A DNA stretch of 64,000 nt from Hofstenia miamia. Its lineage: Eukaryota; Xenacoelomorpha; Acoela; Hofsteniidae. Location of the stretch: positions 804,703 to 868,702 of the forward strand of contig CABFPE010000280.1 in NCBI GenBank assembly GCA_900660155.1, written 5' to 3'. Under the pieces are notes generated by a model, which did not search any database, had not been told where the DNA came from, and was given only the letters and a program-made list of their open reading frames with translations. The stretch's first letter is position 1; every line of letters begins with the position of its first letter. The position numbers and the translations under genes were made by a program. This document shows positions 1 to 12,172 of this stretch, piece after piece.

Positions 1-470
1 GTTTATGCAGTTTCGCGGAACATCTGTACTACAACAAGATGATGCTCCTTGCTACAGCGCCAAAGTTGTGAAAAAGTGGATTGCATCACAAGACTTTCGG
101 CTGCTTGAGAACTGGCCGGGAAACTCCCCAGACCTCAACGTCATAGAAAATTGCTGGCATCACATTAAAAACTGTCTGAGGAAGCGCCATTACACATCAC
201 TCGACGATCTGAAGGAGCAAATTAAAGTGGTATAATGCACAGAGATTACTGATAACTATTGTAGAAAGCTGGTGGAGTCAATGTCAAATCGCATTGCTGC
301 GTGTTTGGCCTATAATGGCGGACATGCAAAATATTAGTGAGTTTTTTTCTGAATTAACTCTTTACATTTTACACGGTGTTATCATATTGTTTCTACATTG
401 CGTTCTTTAGTGTAAAATACAAAAATTTCTAAATTTGGAAAGTGTTCCCAAACTTTTGGCCAGTACTTTA
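1..470 (+). mobile_element. Tc1-like DNA transposon, 3' half
   Basis: Cut off by the window edge. The C-terminal catalytic part of a Tc1/mariner DDE transposase is readable from base 5: LQQDDAP carries the second catalytic Asp and NSPDLNVIENCW the final Glu, about 35 residues later. The frame meets a TAA at 233-235 where relatives usually have Trp, then reads on to a normal family ending (ACLAYNGGHAKY, stop near 335), so this copy is dead. The right terminal inverted repeat is at about 442-466 (CCAAACTTTTGGCCAGTAC is the inverted Tc1-type end). A TA target dinucleotide and a (TA)n tract follow directly. Confidence 0.9.
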
Positions 471-483
471 TATATATATATAT

Positions 484-1483
484 NNNNNNNNNNNNNNNNN
501 NNNNNNNNNNNNNNNNNNNNNNNNNNNNNNNNNNNNNNNNNNNNNNNNNNNNNNNNNNNNNNNNNNNNNNNNNNNNNNNNNNNNNNNNNNNNNNNNNNNN
601 NNNNNNNNNNNNNNNNNNNNNNNNNNNNNNNNNNNNNNNNNNNNNNNNNNNNNNNNNNNNNNNNNNNNNNNNNNNNNNNNNNNNNNNNNNNNNNNNNNNN
701 NNNNNNNNNNNNNNNNNNNNNNNNNNNNNNNNNNNNNNNNNNNNNNNNNNNNNNNNNNNNNNNNNNNNNNNNNNNNNNNNNNNNNNNNNNNNNNNNNNNN
801 NNNNNNNNNNNNNNNNNNNNNNNNNNNNNNNNNNNNNNNNNNNNNNNNNNNNNNNNNNNNNNNNNNNNNNNNNNNNNNNNNNNNNNNNNNNNNNNNNNNN
901 NNNNNNNNNNNNNNNNNNNNNNNNNNNNNNNNNNNNNNNNNNNNNNNNNNNNNNNNNNNNNNNNNNNNNNNNNNNNNNNNNNNNNNNNNNNNNNNNNNNN
1001 NNNNNNNNNNNNNNNNNNNNNNNNNNNNNNNNNNNNNNNNNNNNNNNNNNNNNNNNNNNNNNNNNNNNNNNNNNNNNNNNNNNNNNNNNNNNNNNNNNNN
1101 NNNNNNNNNNNNNNNNNNNNNNNNNNNNNNNNNNNNNNNNNNNNNNNNNNNNNNNNNNNNNNNNNNNNNNNNNNNNNNNNNNNNNNNNNNNNNNNNNNNN
1201 NNNNNNNNNNNNNNNNNNNNNNNNNNNNNNNNNNNNNNNNNNNNNNNNNNNNNNNNNNNNNNNNNNNNNNNNNNNNNNNNNNNNNNNNNNNNNNNNNNNN
1301 NNNNNNNNNNNNNNNNNNNNNNNNNNNNNNNNNNNNNNNNNNNNNNNNNNNNNNNNNNNNNNNNNNNNNNNNNNNNNNNNNNNNNNNNNNNNNNNNNNNN
1401 NNNNNNNNNNNNNNNNNNNNNNNNNNNNNNNNNNNNNNNNNNNNNNNNNNNNNNNNNNNNNNNNNNNNNNNNNNNNNNNNNNN
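484..1483. other. assembly gap, 1000 N
   Basis: Exactly 1000 N, a placeholder of unknown true size. The left edge is a (TA)n tract immediately beside the Tc1-like terminus, which probably stopped the assembly. Confidence 0.99.
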
Positions 1484-1611
1484 CGTATGCCCATCTTGTG
1501 CATAATACCACTTCCACTTGCTGCTGTTTTTCGCATACGGTTTACTCAAAAGATATTTTCTAAGAAAAAATAGCATATTTAAATGTAATGTGAGTAGAGA
1601 AGATCTCTTAA

Positions 1612-2632
1612 TTACACCATAAGTGATTTTTGTAATTTGCAAATGCATTGAGATGTTCAGAAACAAAATAATATAACAATAATAAAACGTTTCAAAGCGA
1701 CTTTAGGTACTTAAACGCAAATTTTTAACATAGCTTCCATAATTTTTTTTTGACATGATCTTTTTAGAATTATTCTCGTGTCTTACCCATTTTATTAATT
1801 AAAATTACTCAAAGTGCTGGGCAATAAATGCACTTCTTGATCCATCAAAAAGTTAACTTCATTTTCACCAAAAACTGTAAAATACATGAAATATACATGC
1901 TGTNTACTTACACCATAAGTGATTTTTGTACTTTGCAAATGCATTGAGATGTTCAGAAACAAAATAATATAACAATAATAAAACGTTTCAAAGCGTCTTT
2001 AGGTACTTAAACGCAAATTGTTAACATAGGTTCCATAAAAATTTTTTGACATGATCTTTTTAGAATTATTCTCGTGTTTTACCCATTTTATTAATCTTTA
2101 CAGGTACTAGTAACAATGGTTCTCGTAGCCGCCCTACCAGCCGGTAAAAACCTCATGGCCCTTGTCTAGAGTCCTACTGGGTGTGGGGCGGCCGTCGGAC
2201 GCCCCTTTGGCGATGCCGTTGCAAAGAGGGCAGTTGTCCTCTAAAATCAGTTTTTCAGAAAAAACTTCCGAAATTTGATAATTAAAGCATTAAAATTACT
2301 CAAAGTGCTGGGCAATAAATGCAAATTGCCCCCTAACCCTAGCCAACATTCTTTCTGTAGCCACTAGCATGCTCTATAACCACACAGAGAAAACTGTAAT
2401 GTAACTAGTTCCATCATAATCATTGATTTTTGTAGTCTCTCAGTGTAATGAATTGTCAGTGCCGATCCATGTTTTTTGCATTAATTCATTTATGGCTGTG
2501 TACTGTAAAGGGTCATATGAATGGCTTACAAAAATGCAAGCCTTATGTGTTTTCGCGCACTTCTTGGTCCATCAAAAAGTTAACTTCATTTTCACCAAAA
2601 ACTGTAAAATACATGAAATATACATGCTGTGT
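1612..2632 (+). repeat. collinear near-duplicate pair joined by a single N
   Basis: Bases 1612-1903 reappear as three collinear blocks at about 1909-2092, 2290-2323 and 2561-2631. The copies are nearly identical, and the second contains two extra segments of about 195 and 235 bp. A lone N at 1904 separates them. This is the usual pattern when two haplotypes of one locus are placed end to end, so it is more likely one locus shown twice than a real tandem repeat. Confidence 0.8.
2095..2289. other. GC-rich insert absent from the sister copy
   Basis: A GC-rich block in AT-rich surroundings, lacking from the collinear copy at 1612-1903. It contains a 6-bp hairpin (GGGGCG at 2185-2190 with CGCCCC at 2200-2205). 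No coding frame or terminal repeat was recognised. It may be an insertion polymorphism, possibly a short mobile element. Confidence 0.5.
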
Positions 2633-2639
2633 TGAGTCT

Positions 2640-3230
2640 GATCAGCAGAGTGAAGCCAAAGGCCAAGCCTCAGTTGAGAGGGTTACGCCTCTCCCGCTTT
2701 GGCCAACCAAGGCTATTAATGGGGATAACTAAGAGAGCAACTGCTTGCTGCTAAAATAACTGACACAGCAAAGCTGCCTCAATAAGAGGCACAGCAAACT
2801 CTGTCCTAGGCCTATCTCATAGGCCAGAGACAAAATAGTTATCCCCGTATGACTGTCCCATGAGACGCACTCATGAAACTGGCAATAGTAGCAGTCTTGC
2901 AAACAGTGTTTCTACTGTGTCACCGTCTGTCCACCACAAATGCTAAGCAGATAGGCTTTTCGACCGTCACCGCACCCAAATGCACAAAGTACACATGGTA
3001 ACAACTTCTATTACCCTGGTTTTAAAGTCCACTGTAGGTACGGGCATCTGCACTGCGACGCACCCGTCGATTGCTAGCTCAGCGCCACTCTTCTGGATCA
3101 ACTTCCCCTTTTCATATGACTGGTTGGCTTCTCCAGGAACCACCAAGAGGAGGTATTCTCTGGGACGGTTTAGGCGCACTGCTCTTTCGGTTTACCACGT
3201 CAAGGTAAAAATACCACCACCCATAGTTTA
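2640..3230. other. GC-rich block with clustered hairpins
   Basis: This block stands out from the AT-rich background. Seen directly: GCCAAAG 2655-2661 pairs with CTTTGGC 2697-2703 and encloses a GAGAGG/CCTCTC hairpin (2676-2693). An 11-bp stem (GGGGATAACTA 2721-2731 with TAGTTATCCCC 2836-2846) encloses hairpins at 2773-2795 and 2809-2825. The downstream part (2960-3230) has open frames on both strands with no recognised homology. It could be the 5' region of an unidentified retroelement or a structured RNA; function unknown. Confidence 0.45.
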
Positions 3231-4097
3231 TTAAACGTTACATGTACTCTGAAAATATATTCTAATGATGAATGAATTATGGGATCTTATTGGATTGTGC
3301 CTTTAAAAGCACAGTGGAAAGTGACATGATTTCTATAAGCTCTAAATCATGTTACTATAATGATTAATTTGCAAAATATAACGGTAAAAGTTAAATGGAT
3401 AGTTACAATTACATAGGCCCTATGGTGTTATATTATTGTTTAGATACTTAGATCCTTAGAGCTCTTATTTACAGAATTTATACCAATGAATCGACATTAA
3501 ATGTTCAATGGCACTATTACGTTATGCACTTGTATTGATTCAAAAAAGACGACTTATTGACCCACGTTAGTGAAATTTTCTCACAATCGTACAATGTACA
3601 TAAGTGAACGTTTTTGAAATTACAGTGTATTTACAATCATATTTTAGTAAGTAAATTTATAAATATGGTAATTGCCACTTGCTATCAGTGTTGCAACCGG
3701 GCCGGGCTCACATATTTGAAGAATATAACAGGGCCTAATTATCGTTTTCACTAATACTTGAAACCTGACAGGGGGTTGAATTTGCCAGATGTTGCGAGGT
3801 TATCAGAATAACAAATAACGAGGAAGATGTATTCAGTGATTTTTTTGCAGGATAGCCAATTACAGAAATTAGCAGCCAATGAAGAATTAAAAAATGAAAT
3901 TGTGGCTTACAGATCATCCCCAATCTGTTAAGATGATCCAAGAAACCCACTTGTGTTTTGGCGCCAATACCATAGCACTTTTCCCCAATTATCAAAAATA
4001 TCCCGTCAGATACTTCCCATTTAAGGTTGGTCTGCACAAAGCGAACGAGATTTTTCAGACGCTGGCAACATTCTCACAGAAAAACGAAACAGACTAT
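3231..4097. other. no recognisable feature
   Basis: AT-rich sequence with short spurious frames only. Nothing supportable was seen. Confidence 0.5.
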
Positions 4098-4429
4098 GAT
4101 AAATTCTTACATTACTTATACTTTTGTACAAAACGAACAATACACTCAAACAGTTCATTTAATTCTCCCTGTCTTTTTAACCTTATATGCCTACCGTAAA
4201 TCGTGCTTTTATCAAGCTTTCCCATACATTTATAAGGCACATAATGTAAAACTAGAAGGGAGAAATAAATGAATGATAAATTCTTACATTATTTATACTT
4301 TTGTACAAAACGAACAATACACTCAAACAGTTCATTTAATTCTCCCTGTCTTTTTAACCTTATATGCCTACCGTAAATCGTGCTTTTATCAAGCTTTCCC
4401 ATACATTTATAAGGCACATAATGTAAAAC
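4098..4429 (+). repeat. tandem duplication, period 177 bp
   Basis: Bases 4098-4252 recur at 4275-4429 with only about one difference visible by eye, separated by 22 unique bases. Such near-identity means a very recent duplication or an assembly artefact, although there is no N at the junction. Open frames through both copies are not recognisable proteins. Confidence 0.85.
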
Positions 4430-6299
4430 CATATTTTGGCAAAAACTTATCCCGAAATGTTTACATAATGTCACCTAAAATGCTACGGGGGATTCTCATT
4501 TTAAATATATCTATAATAGATTCAACAAACTGCAAGTAGACATCATTCAAAATAACTTGAAAGTTGAACTCTTTCTGAATTCAATTTTACTCTTTTTGAA
4601 TTTGATCATATTTTTTATGAAAGAAATCGGAAAAAGCGTAGAGCAGAGATTAATCTTCGAGGAAAGTATCATTTTATCTTCCATTGTTACCACTTATCAT
4701 CTGCAGATGATACCCATGAAACAAATATTGTATTCATTGATAATATCTAATCAGAATGTTGAGATGCTTTCAATGATTTCGTTTGTGTTACAATGACTTC
4801 TAATAGACATCTTGCCCTCGGTAAAATTTTTAAAGAATTTCTAATATGATTGTTGTTAAAAATATAAAATTCTACCAAAACCATAATATTTCTAAAATTC
4901 ACAACTTTGCAAATTTAGAGTTTGAATTCTTAGAAATTCTTAGAAATAATTGAGGCTCTAAATTCTTATATATACAAATATTGCCCTGGAAGATGATGCT
5001 AAATATTATTTATCGTCATTTTTAAAATTGTCTCTCATATTTAACGTCAGTCAACATTTAGTTTGAACAAGGCCCTCTATAGATAGCCTTGGTTTGAAGA
5101 TAGTAGTTTTTTAACAGGTCTAAATTTTTTATGTGTAGGTATTATAAATAATGTATACACAAATTTTTTAAATAAATCGGAGTAAATTTTCTGTATAGTA
5201 CAGTTAAAATTGGTGCCAATATATATATATATATATATATATAAATTTCAATGAATATTTAAGTTAAATTGATTGCACTCCCCTCATTTTGATATTTCTG
5301 ACTTTAATTTGTTCTGATGTATGCATTGAGCACTAATTGAACTAGGTTCAGTTTTCCGAAGCATCAAAACTGAGCATTGACCCTTTGACCCGGTTACAAT
5401 GCTGTTAGTTTTTCTTCTTAAAACATTTCACTAGAAATATTTCTTGAATCGAGGTTTTATTGAATTTATCATTTAAAAGTCACTTATAAAATTAGCTTAT
5501 ACATAATTTATAATTAATTAGTTTACATGCATAAATAATGGACTAAATTACTAAAATGCCGATTTATGTATTGAATCTGTCATTCAAAGCAGTTTTGTAA
5601 AATATATCTATCTGAGCAAACGTTTAGCTGGCATTGACGCTTAATTAGTTTTTTATTTATTCTCCCTCAGAATGCAATGAGAACAATTTAGTTCTTGTAC
5701 TCTCACTCAAAAGCTTACAAAGTGAAAAAAATGAATTCTCATCACGCATACATTAATTTGTTCATTGATAAAATATAATGCAATAACATCATTAAGAAAT
5801 GATAGTAAATTTGTTGTAAATCCTTCAATTTAATGGAATTAATTATATTTCATTCGAGATGTACATCCTAAATCAGGGAAATTCAATTCCTTCCAAGGTT
5901 TAGGAAATGTGTTAAATAACAAATTCATTTGAGTGCCTAAGCCCAATCTCACTCACTACATCCATAATTTAGGTGAATGTAGACACAAATTATTTTATGA
6001 GGGGTTCCCAAATCTATAATTCCTAGCGATTTATTATCTCAGAAATTAATATTAGTAGAAATTGAAATATATAATGAAATATTATTTTAATAATACTATT
6101 GACTGAAATTATTGGACTTACATTTATAAGTTTGAATGAACATGATTACCTTCAGAAATATTCAGATGTTATCAATAGCTTGAAACCCATATATAGAGAC
6201 CCAGTGAAAATAATCAGAGTTTAATATATAATTCAATGCAGTAGCGAAAATTGAATCAAATTTTCAAAGATAAAATACAAACAAATGATATGTGGGATG
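4430..6299. other. AT-rich non-coding, no gene seen
   Basis: Short spurious frames and one (TA)n microsatellite at 5219-5243. Nothing else supportable. Confidence 0.5.
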
Positions 6300-6540
6300 C
6301 TAGAAGGCGAATTTCATGATGAAATGGATTCTCATATAAAGATACTAAGGCTTACTATCAGTAGTGATCTAAGTTTTTACAAACACATTAATCAAATGAT
6401 AAGAAACGATTGCTTACACTTCGTATAGTACAAAATACTGCAGACACACAGATTCTACAAACTGTAATTGATGGGATCATTTTATCTGTTAGGCGATGCC
6501 TTATTAGTGTTTATCAGATTGCCTGATAAAGTAAAATATA
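6300..6540 (+). mobile_element. possible LINE relic (post-RT region)
   Basis: The translation around 6330-6410 reads like the stretch after the reverse transcriptase in jockey/CR1-type LINEs (TISSDLSFYKHINQMIRN, compared with the family pattern 'LGVTISSDLSWxxHI'). It is short and interrupted by stops, so the call rests on one motif. Confidence 0.35.
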
Positions 6541-6579
6541 ATTAACAATGACATGTAATCGCGTGCAGGGTATTGTTAA

Positions 6580-6795
6580 CACTAGAAAGACGGTTGCTCC
6601 TTGTGATTCTTTTTCATGCAGCATTTGAAAATAGAACATTATGTAAAAAATGAAAAAAAAGTTATACATGCAAATTCAAATGGATTATCAGTTTATTTGG
6701 TGGTACATATACCTGCTGTTGTTTTTAATGAATGCATACACAAGTAAACAAAATTCTAATTTGGGTCAATTTTGACACACTTCGTCTTTCTAGTG
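6580..6795. mobile_element. piggyBac-like MITE, 216 bp
   Basis: Flanked by TTAA at 6576-6579 and 6796-6799. The ends are inverted repeats (CACTAGAAAGACG at left, CGTCTTTCTAGTG at right). TTAA target duplication plus a short TIR is the hallmark of the piggyBac superfamily. It is too short to encode a transposase, so it is non-autonomous. Confidence 0.85.
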
Positions 6796-6799
6796 TTAA

Positions 6800-7907
6800 A
6801 GGCTGTATAGAAAATGTAATTCAAATCAAAATTTATTTGGACGGCTACATCTATCACTGAAACTATTTAAATCCGCATTTATTCAGAATAAGAAACTCAA
6901 GGCGTGCCTGTTAATTATAGAAGAGGAAATTAGAATAGATCAATCTGCTTTCAGAAGAAATATCAGGCAGAAAGCAGCGTGTCAAGGTGGAAGCAAAATA
7001 ATGTGATTTTCTTAACATTGCAAGAGGAATCCATTAGAGAACTGTTTCTGGTCCCCTTTTATTTTCTCTGTTCATTAGTTATCGGCGACAATTTGATGAA
7101 AACCTAATCGTGAATGCTGATTTTATTGAATGGGATTTTATTGATACTTATAATAGATAAAGACCTTTAAATTTTTAATAAAGCGAAAGAAATTGTTTGC
7201 TTTATTTCTCCTATTATCCTTCCTTTGTGGACCAGGTCCATTAGTAGGTGACTAGTGCACAAATTATTGGATACCATCTGCAAAGTGATCTTAAATTTTC
7301 AATTAACCTTAAGCAACTCTGGAAGGAATACCCAAAGAAGGCCTACCTCCTTTGGCATTTTAAATGTCACAATGTTGAGAAGAAGGTCTCCAGATTTTGG
7401 TAGATACTTGGATAAGAAGCCGCATCCTATACTGTGTTCGGTATACGGCCATCAAGATTTACTGCAACCAAATCTATTATTAAAGAAGGCTTACAGATGG
7501 AGTTTCACGTAAGAAAGATATAATTGAAGACAGGAGCAGTGCAAAACTAAAAAATTGGACATTCAAGGAAATATACTCCATAATCTACTCCCGTAACGAA
7601 CAACATGGAAATGTAGCAGAAGAACAAAATATGAAATACCCCAGATAAAGATTTTGGTTCATAAAAATGTTCTCAGATAAACAGGTGTCTTTTCTATTCA
7701 TATTATATTTTTATTAATTTTATATCATAATCGATCGTTGTGTTATTGGTTTCATAATAAAGATCATATCTTATCTGTTTCTTGCATGCAACATTATTTT
7801 AATACTCAATTATTTTTAGTTTATGTGTTATATTCATGTTTGTAAATTGACTACATATTTACATAAACAATTCTCTCTCAATATATTTTGCTTGTTATTA
7901 CTGTTAA
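6800..7907. other. AT-rich non-coding; unrecognised open frame
   Basis: Contains an 85-codon open frame on + at 7255-7512 with no recognisable domain. A source in an old retroelement is possible but unsupported. Nothing else seen. Confidence 0.3.
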
Positions 7908-8070
7908 CACTAGAACAGTGAATACGATTGCACTCTTTGAGAATAGATTTACTTCTGATGTTTCAACTTCAATGAGAAGTATATGTACCTGTTAGAATTT
8001 CGCTGAATGAATAATGAAGCATACAAAAAAGGCTTAAGCGTCAGTTTGACCTATTGTCCATATTCTAGTG
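7908..8070. mobile_element. piggyBac-like MITE, 163 bp
   Basis: Flanked by TTAA at 7904-7907 and 8071-8074. The ends CACTAGAA and TTCTAGTG match those of the MITE at 6580-6795, and both copies carry a TCA(G/A)TTTTGAC-like stretch before the right end. It is a related, more diverged member of the same family. Confidence 0.8.
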
Positions 8071-8564
8071 TTAAGTATAAAGATAAACGTTTTCTGTATT
8101 TGATTTTGTTCCAACAAACAACGTGTACCCCATAACTAGTTTGAAGACAACAGGTGAACCACTTCAAAGCTGTGTTAAAGCTCTCCATCCTCGAAACTGT
8201 GTAATCCAAGGGTGTAATCTCCAATCTGACTCATGGTGCTGGCTCATGTGACAAAATTCTTGGTCAGATCAAGAATAATCCAAAACTTCTCACTAGGTGT
8301 ATTGGCCCATTATTTTCATTGAATAATGATGAGGTTATAAATTTAAAATAAGAAAAAATAAAATGTATGGTCTTGATATTGTGATTTTCAGATTGTATAT
8401 TGTAATCTCTAAAAAGTTTAGTTTATTTTAGTTCATAAATTTTATTTTAATTTATATTTCTGTTAAACTGCTGTTTAAATAACTTAGTTTTTGAATATTT
8501 CAAATATGTTGCTTATATACCGATTTTATCATAGAGAATTTTCTATGATAGAGGTGGTTTTAAA
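8071..8564. other. no recognisable feature
   Basis: AT-rich. Part of 8110-8300 is somewhat less AT-rich but shows no coherent frame. Confidence 0.4.
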
Positions 8565-8783
8565 TTAATTTTCTCCAATATCCATATTTATTGCTGCGAT
8601 TGCTGCTCCAAGTGCCGATCTCATTGGTATTCTATTAATTTGACGATAAATATCCCTAGTATACAGCACAGATTTAACAACTTTTTTATTGCAATTTGAA
8701 GAATATTGCATTCGAAGTCCTGAATTTTGAACATTACGCGACAGCATGTTCATATTATTAATTGAGGTCTTGTATTGTGTCAT
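8565..8783 (-). pseudogene. coding-like fragment of unknown origin
   Basis: A 72-codon frame on the minus strand ends INRIPMRSALGAAIAAINMDIGEN. Its composition is more protein-like than neighbouring shadow frames. I do not recognise it. An opposite-strand frame at about 8836-8973 (NKKEVFNDPLKFKEEELNN...) also looks protein-like, so this may be the remains of an element or exon rather than one gene. Low confidence. Confidence 0.2.
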
Positions 8784-9004
8784 CTGAAAAAGTAGTAGAA
8801 AGGTAGCGTTGCGGATACATCAAATACGTATCTAATAAGAAAGAAGTTTTCAACGATCCATTAAAATTTAAAGAAGAGGAATTGAATAACATTATTAATA
8901 ATTCATTAGAGAAGATAATTTCAACAAATCCTTTTGGAAATGAAGATAAATTGAGAAATTGCAAAAGAACTTAACGAATAATTTAAGCATTGCAGATTAT
9001 ACCT

Positions 9005-9050
9005 TTATATATATATATATATATATATTTAACTGAGTAAATAAAATCAA

Positions 9051-9084
<34 letters not shown>

Positions 9085-9116
9085 CGAATGGCCATGATTT
9101 TCTTTACTCAGTTAAA
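9005..9116. repeat. inverted repeat enclosing (TA)n
   Basis: TTTAACTGAGTAAATAAAAT at 9028-9049 is the near-perfect reverse complement of 9095-9116, with (TA)n tracts at about 9007-9029 and between the arms. It would fold into a stem of about 22 bp. It could be a tiny MITE invaded or expanded by TA repeats. Confidence 0.7.
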
Positions 9117-12100
9117 AATAATCTTGACATAACTAGCTCAAAACTACATTATCAGAACTCTACAATATTTTCAAAGATCTTCATGAATGAATATGAATTG
9201 CATGTCCAAAGACAACTAAATATTTAGTTATCTCTGGCATGTCTAAATGAACTTTTTGTAATATGATATACGCAATTATGTTGGAATCAAATGAACACTT
9301 GTATCTCAAGTGAATAATTGACTAACTAAGCTCATAAGAGGCCGAATGAAATGTGTACATTGCAAAATAACACAATTGTGCTGCTTAGAGCAAGAGCAAC
9401 TGTGTTAATAAGAGTTTGGTGATTCGGTAATATTCGATATTTTGTTTGATTCATCCATGTGATTATATTTGATTGTATTTTGTTGATGGTATTTTTAGTT
9501 TCTCCTAAGATAACACTTCAACTGAAAAATGATAGCTTTTCGAACATGAAAACGTTTGAAATTTTTTTAGTGTGTAGGTGATTTTAAAACATATAAAACT
9601 TAAATTGTTGTACTTTTGGTAAGGTGGTCTTTATCTGACATTTATTTTCATGAATTATTAATGAATATAGATATACTATATTTGGTTCTTAATTGAGCGA
9701 GATTTTTAATGCATTAGTCATTTTGAAAATATTGACTGAAATTTTGCAACAGGATATTAAAATTTAAATTGAAGGCATTAAATGCTTTTATGCAGTAAAA
9801 ACCTCAAAGTCAAACCTAGAATGCAATTGCGTAAGCAAATCAGAAGCTCTACATTACGTCTTTGATGTAAGTTTTATAGTTTCGTCTTCATAAATTTATA
9901 TAATTTGTATTTTTAATACAAATTATATAAAGGATTGACGAAAATATTTTGGCTGAAACTGCATTTAATGAAATCAAGGACAAATATCATTGAATCGAAA
10001 ACATAGGGTGGGCCAAAAGTCACCCTACCATTTTCAAACTTTATTATGCATAAACTATAAAAGCTATGCATCTTTAGGTAACTGCAACTGGAAATGGAAG
10101 AAGAATACTTGAAGTTTATTATTTAAAAGAAGTTAAGTTTTTCAAATATCTTATGTTATTGCTGAATCCCAAATGAACTCTGTCCTGTGTATTGGGTTAG
10201 AGGTTTTTTAGCACATGATTCCATTTGTTTGAATATATTTACTAAACTTCTCATAAAACAATTCTTTGCGCTAAGAAATGATTCATTTTGTTGAAAATAT
10301 AATTAATAATTAAGGGTCTTTCTTCGATGTTGAACTTAGGTGTTCTTAGAAATGCATAATCTCGCACATTAAAGCAAATAATTTTTTCTGAAAAAATGAT
10401 TTTAGGGAGAGGGGGGTAACTGCCCCCACTTGCATTACCACAAAAAACGCCTGTTGAAATCAAAGTGTCCAATTTCATCGTTTTGGGATTTTCACCTTTC
10501 TCAATATATCTCTGTATCTATGACAGATAAATTAATAGAGATTATATTTTCATTCCTTATACTAATATCTAGGAGCGTTACCACTTTCATAGTAACTTGA
10601 TACCTTCGTATTTTTTAGGAGTGCTTTTTGTATACCCTGTTTCTACAGGGTTAAAAATGATTTTAGCTGCTATATCCCAAGGATTCTTGGAGATACATAC
10701 CTAAGACTGAAAGAGATCCCACATATACATATGTTCTACAAGCATGACAAATTTAATGTGATTTGGATTAATTCTTTTTGAAATATCAGAGAAAAATCTT
10801 TACTTTTTTAAATTTCATAAAATTCACAAAGTCAATATAACTTTGTGTTCTGAAAATCATGAATTAATTTTTTGAAGTCATTTTTTTGCTAACAAGGGCA
10901 AAGTATATATATATACTTAAAGATAAATATATTTTTTAAGAAACTATTAAAAAATTACATAAAAATATTTGTCATGAAATCACTAAACTTTTTAAGATAC
11001 ATGCAAGTTCGATTTAACTTTGTAAGGAAGTAAAAAATTTTTAAAGTTTAGATGGTGAAATGCACTTTCAAAGTCTATTTTCTCAATAAGTTAAAAATTT
11101 CACAGTGCGTCGCCCCGATTTTAGTCAATCAATTGGATTAAAACTGAGATGTTTTACCTACGTCAGAAACTGCTGCGTACGACCCTGATTATGTTATATA
11201 ATATGCGTACCATAATTTGCAACATATAAGATGCTTCACGCAAGTGATGCTAATCAAACATATATCCGATTTACGAAGTCACAAGCAAGTCATTAAGTTA
11301 TCTGTCAAAGTTCAACGACAGTGATATGTCAAGAAATTTAGATTTGTTGAAATTAATAAATGATTTTAGGAAAAGGAAAAAGAAGTTCTTTATAAATACA
11401 GAGTGAATATATGTTTTAATTTAATTAATTCCGGTAAAAAAACAATGAAAGTTTATTGATAAATAATTTTTCGTGAAGTGAAGTATTGTCTTTTGTTCTA
11501 TCCTATAATTAATTTTTGTCTTATGTATAATTCAATTTCTTCTTCAATTTTATTTGCAATCCAAGACTTTATTAGAAGACACAGTACTTAAAATTATATT
11601 AAGTACCAGTTAGTTGAACAATTATATACGATGTAATTAGAATATAATTATATAATAAATGTATTTTTCCAATATATTTATAATATATTTTTTTTAAAAT
11701 AATATAATAATTTTTGCATTGTTCCATTTTATTGTATTATTTTATCATTTACTATTTACGCGAGATATGTAAATTAAGACTTAATACTGAGGAGAATTTA
11801 AAATGATTGACGAATTATAAAATCCAAGTAGTCTAATGTCCTTTTACCAATGGTGTGTACCTAATTTAAATTTCTGCATTGTTTTTATGAATGATTATCA
11901 TTTTTTAAAATGTAAATATTTTCCTTCACCACATTTTTATTTTTATCTCATATAGTCTTCAATTTTTTATTAACTAAGAGTTCCACCAGATAATCCTTGC
12001 AAAATTTTGAATTAGCGTATAAATGTAACATTGTTTCAGACCCCATCAAAAATATTTGCAAATGGCCACGTTTCCATACACATGAAAATTCTCTTTTAAT

Positions 12101-12169
12101 CCACCTGGTTGACTACCCTCTTCTTTTTTCATAGTATAGTGTCTCAGAAAGAACAATAAATAACTTTTA
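9117..12169. other. AT-rich non-coding with minor repeats
   Basis: Holds a perfect 17-bp hairpin at 9895-9931 (loop TTT). At 10007-10035 an AGGGTGGGCCAAAAGTCACCCT motif resembles the ends of mariner-type transposons, but no partner end was found. A 75-codon minus frame at 10251-10478 is unconvincing. No gene seen. Confidence 0.5.
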
Positions 12170-12172
12170 ATA

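Noticed and set aside
382-1666. Long open frames on both strands at 382-1666
   Set aside because: They are open only because they cross 1000 Ns; the same applies to frames at 16160-17239 and 27108-27584.
2855-2885. Possible hammerhead ribozyme core (CATGAG...CTCATGAAAC)
   Set aside because: The GAAAC-like part is present but the obligatory CTGATGA strand is missing.
4027-4539. Repeated 60-90 codon frames with identical peptides
   Set aside because: They arise from the tandem duplication and look like translated AT-rich non-coding DNA, with no domain.
10007-10035. Mariner-like transposon terminus
   Set aside because: Only one end seen and no coding remnant; it could equally be a chance hairpin.
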